Part shown: positions 1-8,934 of the stretch, piece after piece
How positions within the stretch are numbered: position 1 is the first letter of the stretch
Layout of the letters: the number at the start of each line of letters is the position of its first letter
NCBI GenBank assembly: GCA_964525365.1
Contig: CAZGGW010000001.1
Coordinates: 1 to 56,207, forward strand
DNA from: CAZGGW01 sp964525365
Lineage (GTDB): Bacteria > Bacillota_I > Bacilli_A > RF39 > UBA660
DNA: 56,207 bases
Reading direction: 5' to 3'
Made by a program: the position numbers and the translations under genes
The notes under the pieces: generated by a model
Seen by the model: the letters and a program-made list of their open reading frames with translations, nothing else
What the model was told of the DNA's origin: nothing
The model's database searches: none

Positions 1-183
1 GATCAATTATGGGAAACAACGATGGATCCAGTAAATAGACATATTATAAAAGTTACTATAAATGATGCTCTTCTTGCAGAAAAAAGGGTATCAGTTCTTA
101 TGGGAGAAGATGTTGAAGTGAGAAAAGAGTGGATTGAAGAAAATGTTGAATTCTCGCTTGAAGACAATTTTAAGAGGGTATAA
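1..183 (+). CDS. parE: DNA topoisomerase IV subunit B, C-terminal end (partial)
   Basis: Only the last 60 codons are inside the window; the gene begins upstream. The visible part reads as the C-terminal TOPRIM/tail segment of a GyrB/ParE-type subunit, with a typical stretch beginning LWETTMDP and a later VLMGEDVEVRKEWIEEN. The stop codon overlaps the parC start by one base (TAATG), the usual parE-parC arrangement. ParE is the ATPase subunit of topoisomerase IV, which decatenates daughter chromosomes. ParE rather than GyrB is chosen because the next gene is ParC-like and coupled to it. Frame and family are clear; nothing can be said about the missing N-terminal part. Confidence 0.9.
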   Translation, partial: DQLWETTMDPVNRHIIKVTINDALLAEKRVSVLMGEDVEVRKEWIEENVEFSLEDNFKRV

Positions 184-2699
184 TGAAGAAAAAAGAGACA
201 CAAATTATAGAAAAAATATTTGATTATTCACTTGAAGAAATAATGGGAGATAGATTTGGACGATATTCAAAATATATTATTCAAGACAGAGCACTTCCAG
301 ATGTAAGAGATGGACTAAAGCCTGTTCAAAGAAGAATACTTTATTCCATGTATAAAGATAAAAACACCTATGACAGACCAACTAGAAAATCTGCTAAAAG
401 CGTTGGAAACGTAATGGGGCAATATCATCCACATGGGGATTCAAGTATCTATGAAGCAATGGTTCGTATGAGTCAAAAATGGAAGCAAAGAGAAGTACTA
501 ATTGAAATGCAGGGAAATAATGGTTCCATTGATGGAGATGGACCAGCTGCGATGCGTTATACTGAGGCTCGTCTTGCTAAAATAAGTAATATTCTTCTTA
601 AAGATATAGAAAAAGATTGTGTTTTATTTGTGCCAACATTTGATGATGAAAGTTTTGAACCAACTGTTTTACCGGCACATTTTCCAAATTTACTTGTTAA
701 TGGTGCGACTGGTATAAGCGCAGGTTACGCTACAAATATTCCACCACATAATTTAGGAGAAATAATAGATGCAACGATTAAAAGAATCGATAGTCCAGAT
801 TGTAGACTTGATACTATTTTAAATATAGTAAAAGGTCCGGATTTTCCTACTGGAGGAATAATTGAAGGAACAGATGGTATAAAAAAAGCATATCAAACTG
901 GTAAAGGAAAAATAATAGTAAGTAGTAAATATGAATTTATTGATAATAAAAGCACTCCACAAATAATTATTACTCAGATACCATATGATACATTAAAATG
1001 TAACATTATTAAAAAAATAGAAGAAATTAGATTAGATAAAAAAATAGATGGTATAGTTGAAGTTAGAGATGAGTCAGATAAAAATGATGATCTTAGAATA
1101 GCAATTGATTTAAAAAAAGATGCTAAGAAAGACTTAATAGTAAAATATTTGCTTAAGAATACAGATATGCAAGTAAATTATAATTTTAACGTGGTTGCGA
1201 TTGTAAATAGAAGACCTAGAATACTGGGAATTCTTGAAATATTAGATGCATTCATAGCGCATCAAAAAGAAGTAATAACTAAAAGAAGTGAGTTTGATTT
1301 ATCTCATGCTGAAGCAAGACTTCATATTGTAGAAGGTTTTATAAAAGCACTCGATATATTAGATAAAATAATTAAAACAATTAGAAAAAGTAAGAATAAA
1401 CAAGACGCAATTGAAAATTTAATAACTGAATATGATTTTACTAGGTTACAAAGTGAAGCAATAGTAAATATGCAATTGTATAAACTTACGAATACAGATG
1501 TAACACTTTTGAAAGATGAAGCCCAAAGACTTAATTTAATAATAAAAGAATTAAAAGAAATTCTAGGAAGTCCTGAAAAATTAATGACGGTTATGAAAAA
1601 TGAACTTAAGTTAATAAAAAAAGAATATGCTACACCTAGAATTACACAAATAATAGAAGAAGTGACAGATTTACAAATTGATGAACTCGAAATGGTAACT
1701 AAAGAAGATTACGTTGTATGTGTTTCGGCAAGTGGCTATATCAAAAAAGTATCCATTAAAAGTTTTGAGACTTCTAATAAAGAATTAACTGGATTAAAAG
1801 ATAAAGATTATGTAGAAGGATTCTACAAGATAAATAATTTAGATACTATTTTGTTATTTACTAATAAAGGAAATTATATATATATGCCTGTAAGAGAAAT
1901 ACCTGAATATAAATATAAAGATATAGGAATACATATTAGTAATAAATGCAAAATAAGTGAAGAAGAAAGAATAGTAAAAAGTATTGGCGTTACTGATTTT
2001 AATGATGAGTACGTAACTATATTCACAAAAAATGGAATGATAAAAAGAATATTACTAAAAAGTTTTGAAGTTAGTAGATTTTCAAAGGCAATTACTATGT
2101 TTAAATTAAAAGAAAATGATGAAGTAGTTAGTGTTAGTGTAATAAACAGTGATGAACTTGCAATAATTAGTAAAAATGGATATATATTAAAATATAAAAC
2201 TCAAGAAGTTCCAATACTTGGACTCAGAACCAGTGGAGTTAAGTCTATGAAACTTGTAGAAGATGAAATAATAAATGGTTTTGTAATAAATAGTTTGCAT
2301 GAACATATTACTTTGTTTACTGATAAGAGTACTGCAAAAAGAATAAAAGTAAATGAGATTCCGCTTTTTTCAAGAGCAAAGAAAGGATTTTTGATTGCAA
2401 AAAGTCCTAAATCTAAAAAATATAATTTAATAGGAGCTTTTAATAGTGGTAGTAAATCTATCTTTGGACTTATTACTGATGCGATAGGATTTATAAAAAG
2501 TGCAGATATTCCAATTATGGATATGCATAGTGTAGGAAGCAGTATTACTAAGAAGCAAGTGGAAGATGTATTTATTAATAAAAAATTAAAAATTATGACA
2601 AAAAAGTCAGATGAGAATCTTAATAATGAAGATTTATCTAAAGAAAAAGAACCTCAAATATTAACTATGAGTGATTTCTTTGAAGAGTTTAAATTATAG
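183..2699 (+). CDS. parC: DNA topoisomerase IV subunit A
   Basis: This 838-residue type IIA topoisomerase A subunit forms the DNA cleavage and religation half of topoisomerase IV. The N-terminal breakage-reunion domain carries ALPDVRDGLKPVQRR near residues 37-51 and the active-site Tyr126 in AAMRYTEARL. The quinolone-determining segment HPHGDSSIYEAM (about 82-93) keeps Ser87 and Glu91, the residues usually changed in quinolone-resistant ParC. The C-terminal half has repeated blade-like segments (for example GNYIYMPVREIPE) of the GyrA/ParC beta-propeller. The ATG overlaps the parE stop, so the two are translationally coupled. The length is normal for Firmicute ParC. Confidence 0.96.
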   Translation: MKKKETQIIEKIFDYSLEEIMGDRFGRYSKYIIQDRALPDVRDGLKPVQRRILYSMYKDKNTYDRPTRKSAKSVGNVMGQYHPHGDSSIYEAMVRMSQKWKQREVLIEMQGNNGSIDGDGPAAMRYTEARLAKISNILLKDIEKDCVLFVPTFDDESFEPTVLPAHFPNLLVNGATGISAGYATNIPPHNLGEIIDATIKRIDSPDCRLDTILNIVKGPDFPTGGIIEGTDGIKKAYQTGKGKIIVSSKYEFIDNKSTPQIIITQIPYDTLKCNIIKKIEEIRLDKKIDGIVEVRDESDKNDDLRIAIDLKKDAKKDLIVKYLLKNTDMQVNYNFNVVAIVNRRPRILGILEILDAFIAHQKEVITKRSEFDLSHAEARLHIVEGFIKALDILDKIIKTIRKSKNKQDAIENLITEYDFTRLQSEAIVNMQLYKLTNTDVTLLKDEAQRLNLIIKELKEILGSPEKLMTVMKNELKLIKKEYATPRITQIIEEVTDLQIDELEMVTKEDYVVCVSASGYIKKVSIKSFETSNKELTGLKDKDYVEGFYKINNLDTILLFTNKGNYIYMPVREIPEYKYKDIGIHISNKCKISEEERIVKSIGVTDFNDEYVTIFTKNGMIKRILLKSFEVSRFSKAITMFKLKENDEVVSVSVINSDELAIISKNGYILKYKTQEVPILGLRTSGVKSMKLVEDEIINGFVINSLHEHITLFTDKSTAKRIKVNEIPLFSRAKKGFLIAKSPKSKKYNLIGAFNSGSKSIFGLITDAIGFIKSADIPIMDMHSVGSSITKKQVEDVFINKKLKIMTKKSDENLNNEDLSKEKEPQILTMSDFFEEFKL

Positions 2700-2741
2700 T
2701 AAAAATATTATTTAAGCATATAATATACTAGGGTGAAGCAG

Positions 2742-3089
2742 ATGAAAGAAAAGTTTAAAGAATTTGTAAGGCTAAATCCCAGTTTTTCTTCATACGTAAA
2801 TAGTGGTAAAACCACATGGCAAAAATTATATGAATTATATGATATGTATGGAGAATCTAGTACAATATGGGATGAATTTAGAAAAGCCGAAGAAGTAAAA
2901 CAAAGTGGATTTAATTTAGGAAATATAGTAAATAGTATAAAAGGAATAAATTTAGATGCTTTGGGAGAAAACCTAAACAACATACAAAAAGCAGTTGGAT
3001 TTTTAGCTGATTTGACTGAGCCTAGCAAGAAAAAGGAAGAAGAAAAGAAAAAGGAAGAATCTAAGTTTGATTCATTTTATAACGACTAA
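2742..3089 (+). CDS. ylbD: YlbD-like putative spore coat protein
   Basis: A 115-residue acidic/basic helical protein. The N-terminal part (KFKEFVRLNPSFSSYV, then a conserved TWQKLYELYDMYGE segment) matches the YlbD-like family, described in Bacillus as a coat protein. The C-terminus is a Lys/Glu-rich low-complexity tail (about residues 95-110). The start is placed at the ATG at 2742, which has AGGGTGA just upstream; a GTG at 2733 lies inside that ribosome binding site. It is followed with a one-base overlap by a YlbE-like gene, the same pair as in Bacillus. Family assignment rests on motif recall plus this neighbour and was not tested by search. Confidence 0.7.
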   Translation: MKEKFKEFVRLNPSFSSYVNSGKTTWQKLYELYDMYGESSTIWDEFRKAEEVKQSGFNLGNIVNSIKGINLDALGENLNNIQKAVGFLADLTEPSKKKEEEKKKEESKFDSFYND

Positions 3090-3313
3090 TGAGTATTGAA
3101 TTATTAAATAAGTTAAATGAAAATCCCCTTTATAAAAAATATATTAGGCACAATTCAAATTGGTATAAAATACTAAATAGAAATCCAAATGAATTTGATA
3201 ATATGGTTAAACAGATGAAAATAGATTATAAAATGCGTACTATAGATAAATTCGATAATATTGTTGATAGTATTGATTTGATAAATAAATTTTTAAAAGT
3301 AACTAACGAGTAA
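3089..3313 (+). CDS. ylbE: YlbE-like protein
   Basis: A 74-residue protein with the pattern of the YlbE-like family: an N-terminal ENPLYKKYIRHNSNWYKILNRNPNEF stretch (written here only as pattern L-N-x-N-P, Y-I-R, W-Y-x-x-L-x-R-N-P), then a helical tail. The molecular role of the family is unknown; it is conserved beside ylbD in Bacilli. The ATG overlaps the ylbD stop (TAATG), implying coupled translation. There is no signal peptide or membrane segment, so it should be cytoplasmic or spore-associated. Confidence 0.65.
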   Translation: MSIELLNKLNENPLYKKYIRHNSNWYKILNRNPNEFDNMVKQMKIDYKMRTIDKFDNIVDSIDLINKFLKVTNE

Positions 3314-3340
3314 GAAATTTTACATTTAAAAAATATATAC

Positions 3341-3370
3341 TTGACTATATATTTTTTAAAATGTTATAAT
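3341..3370 (+). promoter_or_regulatory. Sigma-A-type promoter of the pilin gene
   Basis: TTGACT (3341-3346) and TATAAT (3365-3370) are separated by 18 bases. A TG one base before the -10 gives an extended -10 element. The pilin start codon lies 36 bases downstream behind AAAGGAATAG. Confidence 0.75.
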
Positions 3371-3405
3371 TGAAATGTGATAAGATATAGAAAGGAATAG
3401 ATGTT

Positions 3406-3870
3406 ATGTTAAAAAATAAAAAAGGATTTACTTTGGTGGAATTGTTAGCAGTTATTGCAATACTTGCTATTATTATAGCATTTGCATTTCCGAAAATATT
3501 AGAACAATTTAACCAAGCTAAAACAGGAGCGTTTGTAACTCAAGCCCAAAGTATTTATAGAGGAGCAAGTGAAACATATATGACTGAGGAACTCACTGGA
3601 AATGGTGGAGGCACATATTATTATGATGGTACTGAAAGTAGCAGTACTCTTGCATTAGATGATTCAACTACTGTTAAATATTATATAGTTATGACTCCTG
3701 CTGGAATTGTTACAAGTTTCAAAATATATAATGAAAAATATGAAATTATTATTGAAGATAACGCTGGCGTTAAATTAAGTGACATTAAAGAATCTGAACT
3801 AAAATCAAATAATACAGGTGTAACATTTGTAAACCTTACTGTTGCAAAAATGGCCACAGATACGGATTAA
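3406..3870 (+). CDS. Type IV pilin-like (pseudopilin) protein
   Basis: This 154-residue protein has a class III prepilin signal: a short basic leader, cleavage predicted after Gly7 (KKG/FTLVELL), the conserved Glu at mature position 5, and a hydrophobic helix to about residue 27. The C-terminal domain is small, rich in Gly, Ser and Thr, with no disulphide-forming Cys pair. Members of this class are processed by a prepilin peptidase and assemble into pili, competence pseudopili or type II secretion pseudopili. It stands alone with its own promoter and terminator rather than in a comG or pil operon. No assembly ATPase or peptidase is in the window, so whether it serves DNA uptake or adhesion is open. 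Confidence 0.85.
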   Translation: MLKNKKGFTLVELLAVIAILAIIIAFAFPKILEQFNQAKTGAFVTQAQSIYRGASETYMTEELTGNGGGTYYYDGTESSSTLALDDSTTVKYYIVMTPAGIVTSFKIYNEKYEIIIEDNAGVKLSDIKESELKSNNTGVTFVNLTVAKMATDTD

Positions 3871-3891
3871 TATTGTTATTGTAAGATTAAA

Positions 3892-3917
3892 AAGCAATTT
3901 TTTGAAATTGCTTTTTT
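3892..3917 (+). terminator. Intrinsic terminator after the pilin gene
   Basis: A perfect 9-bp stem, AAGCAATTT (3892-3900) with AAATTGCTT (3905-3913), has a TTTG loop and is followed by a run of T residues. Confidence 0.85.
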
Positions 3918-3952
3918 ATTTTGTTTTTAGTACAATAAAGTGGGTGATTAAA

Positions 3953-4810
3953 ATGGATTTAATAATTGGGTCACATGTGTCTTGCACAAGTCTGGAAGGA
4001 TTATATGGTTCTGCTAAAGAAGCAGTGTCTTATGGTGCCAATACTTTTATGATATACACTGGTCCTAATCAAAGTAGTAGTAGAGTTCCTATAAATAAGC
4101 AATTTGTTTTAAAAGCTCATTTATATATGAAGGAAAATAATATAGATATAAATAATGTTATAGTACATGCACCCTTTATAATTAACTTAGCAAATAATAA
4201 AGATGAAAGAAAATATAATTTTTATATTAGTTTTTTAAAGGAAGAAATTAATAGATGTCAACAACTTGGAATCAATAAATTAGTATTACATCCTGGAAGT
4301 GCAACAGATATAGATAGAAAGGTTGCTCTTGATAATGTGGTGTTTGGTATTAATAAAGCTCTTGAAAATGTTGATGATTTCTATTTATGTATAGAATATA
4401 TGTCCGGAAAGGGTAGTGAATTATGTTCCAATATTGAAGAGTTATCTTATATAATTAAAAACACCAGTGTGTATGTATGCTTAGATACTTGCCATATGAA
4501 TGACTCTGGTATTAATCTCAATAAATTCGATTTATTTATGGAAGAATTTGAATCGAAAATTGGAATAGAAAAAATTAAATGCATTCACATAAATGATAGT
4601 AAAAATGAAATTAGATCTCATAAAGATAGACACGAAAACATAGGATATGGCACTATTGGATTTGATAATTTAATTAATATTATATATTACCCTGCATTTA
4701 GAAATATTCCTAAAATATTAGAAACTCCATACATTGGTGAAATGGCTCCGTACAAAGAAGAAATAACTATGATAAGAAATAAAAATTTTTCCTCTTTACT
4801 TAATAAATGA
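3953..4810 (+). CDS. nfo: Endonuclease IV (AP endonuclease)
   Basis: A 285-residue AP endonuclease that cuts 5' of abasic sites in base excision repair, using a three-metal zinc centre on a TIM barrel. The order of metal-binding motifs is intact: IGSHVS near the start, VHAPF, LVLHPGS, a Glu in CIEYMSGKG, DTCHMNDSG, CIHINDSKNE, DRHENIGYG and LETPY at the end. The start is the ATG at 3953 behind GGGTGATT; an in-frame upstream start would add 37 residues not typical of the family. It converges on, and overlaps by 15 bases, a DUF2624-like gene. In Bacillus the same two genes are neighbours (yqfS-yqfT). Confidence 0.95.
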   Translation: MDLIIGSHVSCTSLEGLYGSAKEAVSYGANTFMIYTGPNQSSSRVPINKQFVLKAHLYMKENNIDINNVIVHAPFIINLANNKDERKYNFYISFLKEEINRCQQLGINKLVLHPGSATDIDRKVALDNVVFGINKALENVDDFYLCIEYMSGKGSELCSNIEELSYIIKNTSVYVCLDTCHMNDSGINLNKFDLFMEEFESKIGIEKIKCIHINDSKNEIRSHKDRHENIGYGTIGFDNLINIIYYPAFRNIPKILETPYIGEMAPYKEEITMIRNKNFSSLLNK

Positions 4811-5050
4811 TTTATACTTTTCGTATTTTTCAATAATTTTATTATATAAATTCTCATTTAATGAAGATTTATAATTAAGTATATATTCATAAAAATCACA
4901 TTCTAATATAATATCTATATCTTTTTTTATTAAATTGTATATTAATAGTATTTCGCTTTTAGTAGCGCAAACGCATTCTTTATTTAAATATTTTACTATA
5001 TCATCCTCCGTTAGATTAGAAGCAAATTGTTTTATTAAATTTTTATTCAT
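4796..5050 (-). CDS. DUF2624-like (YqfT-type) protein
   Basis: An 84-residue protein on the minus strand. It shows the layout of the DUF2624/YqfT family: MNK-LIKQF, an LTEDDIVKYL helix, an A-T-K-S-E-I-L-L-I-Y segment and a long helical C-terminus. No biochemical role is known. Next to nfo this repeats the Bacillus yqfS-yqfT neighbourhood, although here the gene is inverted and overlaps the nfo end tail to tail. GAAAGG lies upstream of the start. The family call is by pattern and synteny only. Confidence 0.55.
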   Translation of the reverse strand: MNKNLIKQFASNLTEDDIVKYLNKECVCATKSEILLIYNLIKKDIDIILECDFYEYILNYKSSLNENLYNKIIEKYEKYKSFIK

Positions 5051-5118
5051 AATTTTCCTTTCAATAATTTTATGTTTTAATATATTTTATATTCTTAAGA
5101 AAAAAAATCGTTTATTTG

Positions 5119-5147
5119 TTGCTTTCTAAAAATTCATTTGATATAAT
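5119..5147 (+). promoter_or_regulatory. Promoter of the AAA+/DUF2357 gene cluster
   Basis: TGaTATAAT is an extended -10 with TATAAT at 5142-5147. A weak -35, TTGCTT (5119-5124), lies 17 bases away. The first gene of the cluster begins about 30 bases after the -10. Confidence 0.55.
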
Positions 5148-5176
5148 TTAATAAGAATAAGATAAGGGAAGATAGT

Positions 5177-6280
5177 ATGAATGATAAGCTAACAAGTAAA
5201 TATTTTAAATATAAAGAAAAAAATTACAATAGTTTTATTAGTACAATTACAAGAATGCTTAAAGTAAAACCTTGTGAATTGTGGGAAAATAAGACTTCCT
5301 TTTCTATAACTATTAAGCCTATCGTTGAAGTGTATGTGGAAAGTTATTTATATGGAGCCGAGAAAGACTACAATAAAATAAACAAATATTTCAATTTGAG
5401 TATTCAAAATAATAGAATTATTAATAATATTTTGCTTTGTATTATTAATTATTTTGAAAATAATAATAAAATCGATTCAATTAATGGTAACAAAGATAAT
5501 ATTTTGTATGCTACGATAGTAATATATTTAGCAAATTCATTTGATAAATTAATAAAACCATACGAGAAATTTGATTACAATAATACTTTGAATAAAGTGA
5601 TTGAGATCTTTAAAAATATTAATATATTAATGATTTATGAAACAAAAAGAAAAGATGTAGAAAAAATCGTTTCAATTATAGAATTAAATTGTGAGAAAGA
5701 AAAACGATTTTTGAATTCATTGGAATGTAATATTTCTTATAATAAATATAGAAGCATTACCTCTGGAAACGCTATTTTTTATGTAAAATATATATATATT
5801 TTAAAAGAAATTGAAAAATATAAAGCAGAGGATGTAAAATATGTCTTTAAGAATTTACATCTCGAAGATGAGTTATTCATGAATTGTTATGAATTATTAA
5901 ACATTACGTTGTTAAAACAAACTGTAAGAGGGCTTTCATATCAATATGTGATTCCAATTACAAGTTCAATATATAATAAAAATTCAAATATGAAGAAAAT
6001 AAACAAAATATTTTGTTTAGACTTTTATAAAAAATCTATTATGTTTATAATAAATTATAAAGATTATATTGAAAATAGGAAACAGGTCGAAAATTTAGAG
6101 AACGATTATAAAATAATTATTAACTTAGAAAATGAGAATGAAATAGATCCAATTCTTTTAAAAGATAAATTGGTGTTTGGCGAGAAAGAGTTGTTAGAAA
6201 GATATAAATTAGAAAACACAATAGAGAAAAAAATGGGAATGTTATTAACAGAAAATGAGCTGTTAAATATAGGAGGATAA
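5177..6280 (+). CDS. Unknown 367-residue protein, first gene of AAA+/DUF2357 cluster
   Basis: I do not recognise this protein. It is 367 residues, rich in Asn, Ile, Lys and Tyr, and reads as mostly helical. It has no signal peptide, no clear membrane segment and no nuclease, kinase or HTH motif that I can see. The start is an ATG behind AAGGGAAG. Its stop is one base away from the start of the McrB-type ATPase, so the two are almost certainly co-transcribed and may be translationally coupled. By analogy with other McrB/DUF2357-containing loci it could be an adaptor or target-recognition subunit, but that is inference from position only. Confidence 0.75.
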   Translation: MNDKLTSKYFKYKEKNYNSFISTITRMLKVKPCELWENKTSFSITIKPIVEVYVESYLYGAEKDYNKINKYFNLSIQNNRIINNILLCIINYFENNNKIDSINGNKDNILYATIVIYLANSFDKLIKPYEKFDYNNTLNKVIEIFKNINILMIYETKRKDVEKIVSIIELNCEKEKRFLNSLECNISYNKYRSITSGNAIFYVKYIYILKEIEKYKAEDVKYVFKNLHLEDELFMNCYELLNITLLKQTVRGLSYQYVIPITSSIYNKNSNMKKINKIFCLDFYKKSIMFIINYKDYIENRKQVENLENDYKIIINLENENEIDPILLKDKLVFGEKELLERYKLENTIEKKMGMLLTENELLNIGG

Positions 6281-6281
6281 A

Positions 6282-7790
6282 ATGAGTATATATGGAGAAT
6301 TTTTTATAGATTTTATGAAACCTTTCTTTCAAGGATTCCTATCAATTTTTGAAGCATTATTTAAAGGATTGTTTGAAATGTTTAATATTCTTGGCTATGT
6401 TGATATAGTAAAAGAATATTATTCTCAAATGGGTGGCTCCGGTACGATAATAGTAATACTTTCATCAATCTGTTTAATAATTATTTTTGGTGTAATAATA
6501 CTTTTAATAGTACTTGGTATAAAAAGATTAGTAAAATATAGAAAAAATCTAACCAAGCAAGAAGCATTGGTTGATGAGATTGAAGATTTGAATGCTGACG
6601 TGTATAGACTAAAGGCAGAAAATGAAAAGTTTATGAATATGGCAGATCCTGAAAATGGTGAAGTTGAATATGATGAAAACGGGAATGTTATTAATAAACT
6701 TAAAGAAGGAGAAAGTCGTTTCTTTAAACTTACTGAAGTGGATAAACAAATGGAAAGTTATGTTCCACGTGCTTTTAATGAAACAATTGGATTAAATGAA
6801 TTCTGTATAGCATTTAAAAATTATGCTGCATCCAAGTTAAAACTATACTATGATGATAAAATAATTCGTTTATTTATTTCTGCTTTTGCTTCAAATAGAT
6901 TAATTATTTTACAAGGTATCTCTGGTACAGGTAAAACTTCGTTGGCTTATGCGTTTGGTAATTTAATACAGAATGAAGCCGCAATAGCTTCTGTTCAACC
7001 ATCATGGAGAGATAGTACCGAATTATTTGGATATTTTAATGAATTCACTAAAAGATTTAATGAAACAGAAGTATTAAGTAATATGTATGAAGCTACTTAC
7101 AGAGAAGATATATTTATTACATTACTTGATGAAATGAATATATCACGTGTTGAATATTATTTTGCTGAAATGCTATCAATTTTAGAGCTTCCTAGTAGAG
7201 AAGAGTGGGTAATAGAACTTGTACCTAATAGTTGGGTGAATGATCCAAAGAAAATAATCGGTGGTAAGTTACAAATACCAGCAAACATGTGGTATATTGG
7301 TACTATAAATAACGATGATTCAACATTTATGGTAACTGATAAAGTATATGATCGTGCTATGCCAATTGAAATTAATACAAAAACGGAAAAATTTGATGCA
7401 CCAGAAACAGAAGGTATAAGTATAAAAGCAGAATATTTTGAATCGCTATTTAAAAAAGCTCAGCAAGAACATCCTTTAAGTTCAGAATTATTAGATAAAT
7501 TAAATAAAATGGATGAATATGTAATAGGACATTTCAGATTGGCTTTTGGTAACAGAATTGTTAAACAAATGAAAGATTTTATCCCAGTATATGTTGCATG
7601 TGGTGGGGATGAATTGGAAGCATTTGATTATGTAGTGGCACACAAAATATTACGTAAATTTGATCAATTAAATATGTCTTATGTAAGAAATGAAATAGAT
7701 CCGTTTATAAAATATTTAAATGAATTATTTGGTGAAAATAAAATGTTAGAATGTTTAGAAGTATTAGGTAATCTTAAAAAAATGATATAG
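6282..7790 (+). CDS. Membrane-anchored McrB-type AAA+ ATPase
   Basis: A 502-residue protein with an amphipathic N-terminus, a strong membrane segment at about residues 55-80, a charged coiled-coil-like linker (about 86-120), then a AAA+ module of the McrB/MoxR type. Walker A is GISGTGKTS (212-220). Walker B is IFITLLDEMN (277-286), followed by the ISRVEYYFAEML helix characteristic of McrB relatives. Sensor 1 is GTINNDDSTF (340-349), followed by VYDRAM with a likely arginine finger at Arg359. The ATPase domain should face the cytoplasm. Soluble McrB instead has an N-terminal DNA-binding domain, which is absent here. The downstream DUF2357-like gene is the usual partner. Substrate and function are unknown. 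Confidence 0.85.
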   Translation: MSIYGEFFIDFMKPFFQGFLSIFEALFKGLFEMFNILGYVDIVKEYYSQMGGSGTIIVILSSICLIIIFGVIILLIVLGIKRLVKYRKNLTKQEALVDEIEDLNADVYRLKAENEKFMNMADPENGEVEYDENGNVINKLKEGESRFFKLTEVDKQMESYVPRAFNETIGLNEFCIAFKNYAASKLKLYYDDKIIRLFISAFASNRLIILQGISGTGKTSLAYAFGNLIQNEAAIASVQPSWRDSTELFGYFNEFTKRFNETEVLSNMYEATYREDIFITLLDEMNISRVEYYFAEMLSILELPSREEWVIELVPNSWVNDPKKIIGGKLQIPANMWYIGTINNDDSTFMVTDKVYDRAMPIEINTKTEKFDAPETEGISIKAEYFESLFKKAQQEHPLSSELLDKLNKMDEYVIGHFRLAFGNRIVKQMKDFIPVYVACGGDELEAFDYVVAHKILRKFDQLNMSYVRNEIDPFIKYLNELFGENKMLECLEVLGNLKKMI

Positions 7791-7803
7791 AAAGGGAAAA
7801 TAT

Positions 7804-8886
7804 ATGGATAATAATTTAGTTGAACTCATTAATGGAATTAGTGAAATTGATGTAAAAACCTTTGTTAGTCAAACTAAAAGTGATTTTTTAGTTCGTACGT
7901 CTACTGAAAGCGTTAAATATGATTTTAGTTGGATTAATATGATTGAAGAATCATTACCATATATTGATAATATAATAAGAAATCCCAGACGTTTTATGGT
8001 ACCCGAAGAGGAAGTTGTAATAATTGAAAAGACAAAAAAAGTTACTAAAGATAGTATAAAACATTTGGCACAGCACACTTCATTAATTAGAGATGTTGAA
8101 CCAGATGGTACGGTTAAACCTTCTAAGTTATTGAATACTTATAAAGAAGAAACTATAGATTTATATGAAAACAGATTTATTTACTCGTTACTTAAAAATT
8201 TGTATGTTTTTATGTTAAATCAATCAAGTTTTTTACCGGTAGCCTCTTATAGCAGCAGGATTAAAAAGGTTCAGTATAGAGCCCAAACTAAAATAAAAAA
8301 AGAAAATATTCGTATGAATTTAGTTTTAGAAAGCACATACAAAGAAGAAAGTAATGAAGATATAAGTAAAATTCAGGAAAGAATAAAAAATATTAATCAA
8401 ATAGTGAGTGATTTTAATTCTAGCGCTTTTATGAAGAATTTGGTTAATATTTCTCCAGTTAAATCTCCAATTAGAAGAACAAATGTCATTTTAAAAGATC
8501 AAAATTTTAGAAAAGCACTTGAATTATGGGAATTTTTAGAAGAATATAATTTGAATGATCCAACTAAGAAAGAAAAAAGTGAAGTAGAAGATAGTAATTC
8601 ATTAATAAAAAACAAATACGATTTAACTTACTTTATTAACTATGATGCTTTAGAAAGAAAAATTGAAAATACAAATAAATCTCTAAGTGAAATGTACCTC
8701 ACAAAAATCATTGATGAAATGATAAAAAATAACACTAATGTTTCGGATATTAAAAAACTTATAACAAAGGAATTTAATAGTGCCGTTAAGAGAAAAGAAA
8801 AGTATAATAAAGAAATATGTGATTATTTTAAATTATTGAGGGAAGCTCAAGATAAGATGATATCTAAAGCAATTAAATTAATTTAG
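7804..8886 (+). CDS. DUF2357-like protein (McrC N-terminal-like, no nuclease domain seen)
   Basis: A 360-residue soluble protein. The segment around 130-145 (Y-E-N-R-F-I-Y-S-L-L) and the later NVILKDQNFRKALELWEFL resemble the E-N-R-F and L-K-D-P-x-F-R-x-A motifs of DUF2357, which in other bacteria is found in McrC-like partners of McrB ATPases. Those partners usually end in a PD-(D/E)XK nuclease domain. Here the C-terminal 120 residues are Lys/Glu-rich helices with no D-(E/Q)xK signature that I can see. It lies 13 bases after the ATPase gene, behind AGAAAGGGAAA. A structural adaptor that stimulates the ATPase ring is the simplest inference. Confidence 0.65.
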   Translation: MDNNLVELINGISEIDVKTFVSQTKSDFLVRTSTESVKYDFSWINMIEESLPYIDNIIRNPRRFMVPEEEVVIIEKTKKVTKDSIKHLAQHTSLIRDVEPDGTVKPSKLLNTYKEETIDLYENRFIYSLLKNLYVFMLNQSSFLPVASYSSRIKKVQYRAQTKIKKENIRMNLVLESTYKEESNEDISKIQERIKNINQIVSDFNSSAFMKNLVNISPVKSPIRRTNVILKDQNFRKALELWEFLEEYNLNDPTKKEKSEVEDSNSLIKNKYDLTYFINYDALERKIENTNKSLSEMYLTKIIDEMIKNNTNVSDIKKLITKEFNSAVKRKEKYNKEICDYFKLLREAQDKMISKAIKLI

Positions 8887-8889
8887 TAA

Positions 8890-8918
8890 TTGTAAAAAAT
8901 ATATCTATTTTGTATAAT
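8890..8918 (+). promoter_or_regulatory. Possible internal promoter before the repeat protein
   Basis: TTGTAA (8890-8895), a 17-base spacer and TATAAT (8913-8918) lie in the 48-base gap before the fourth gene of the cluster, which could let it be transcribed separately. Confidence 0.45.
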
Positions 8919-8934
8919 AATATGTGGAGGAACT

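Noticed and set aside
5177..8886. Calling the AAA+/DUF2357 genes a McrBC restriction system
   Set aside because: The ATPase has a membrane helix instead of a DNA-recognition domain, and the partner shows no nuclease motif. Only the shared families are supported.
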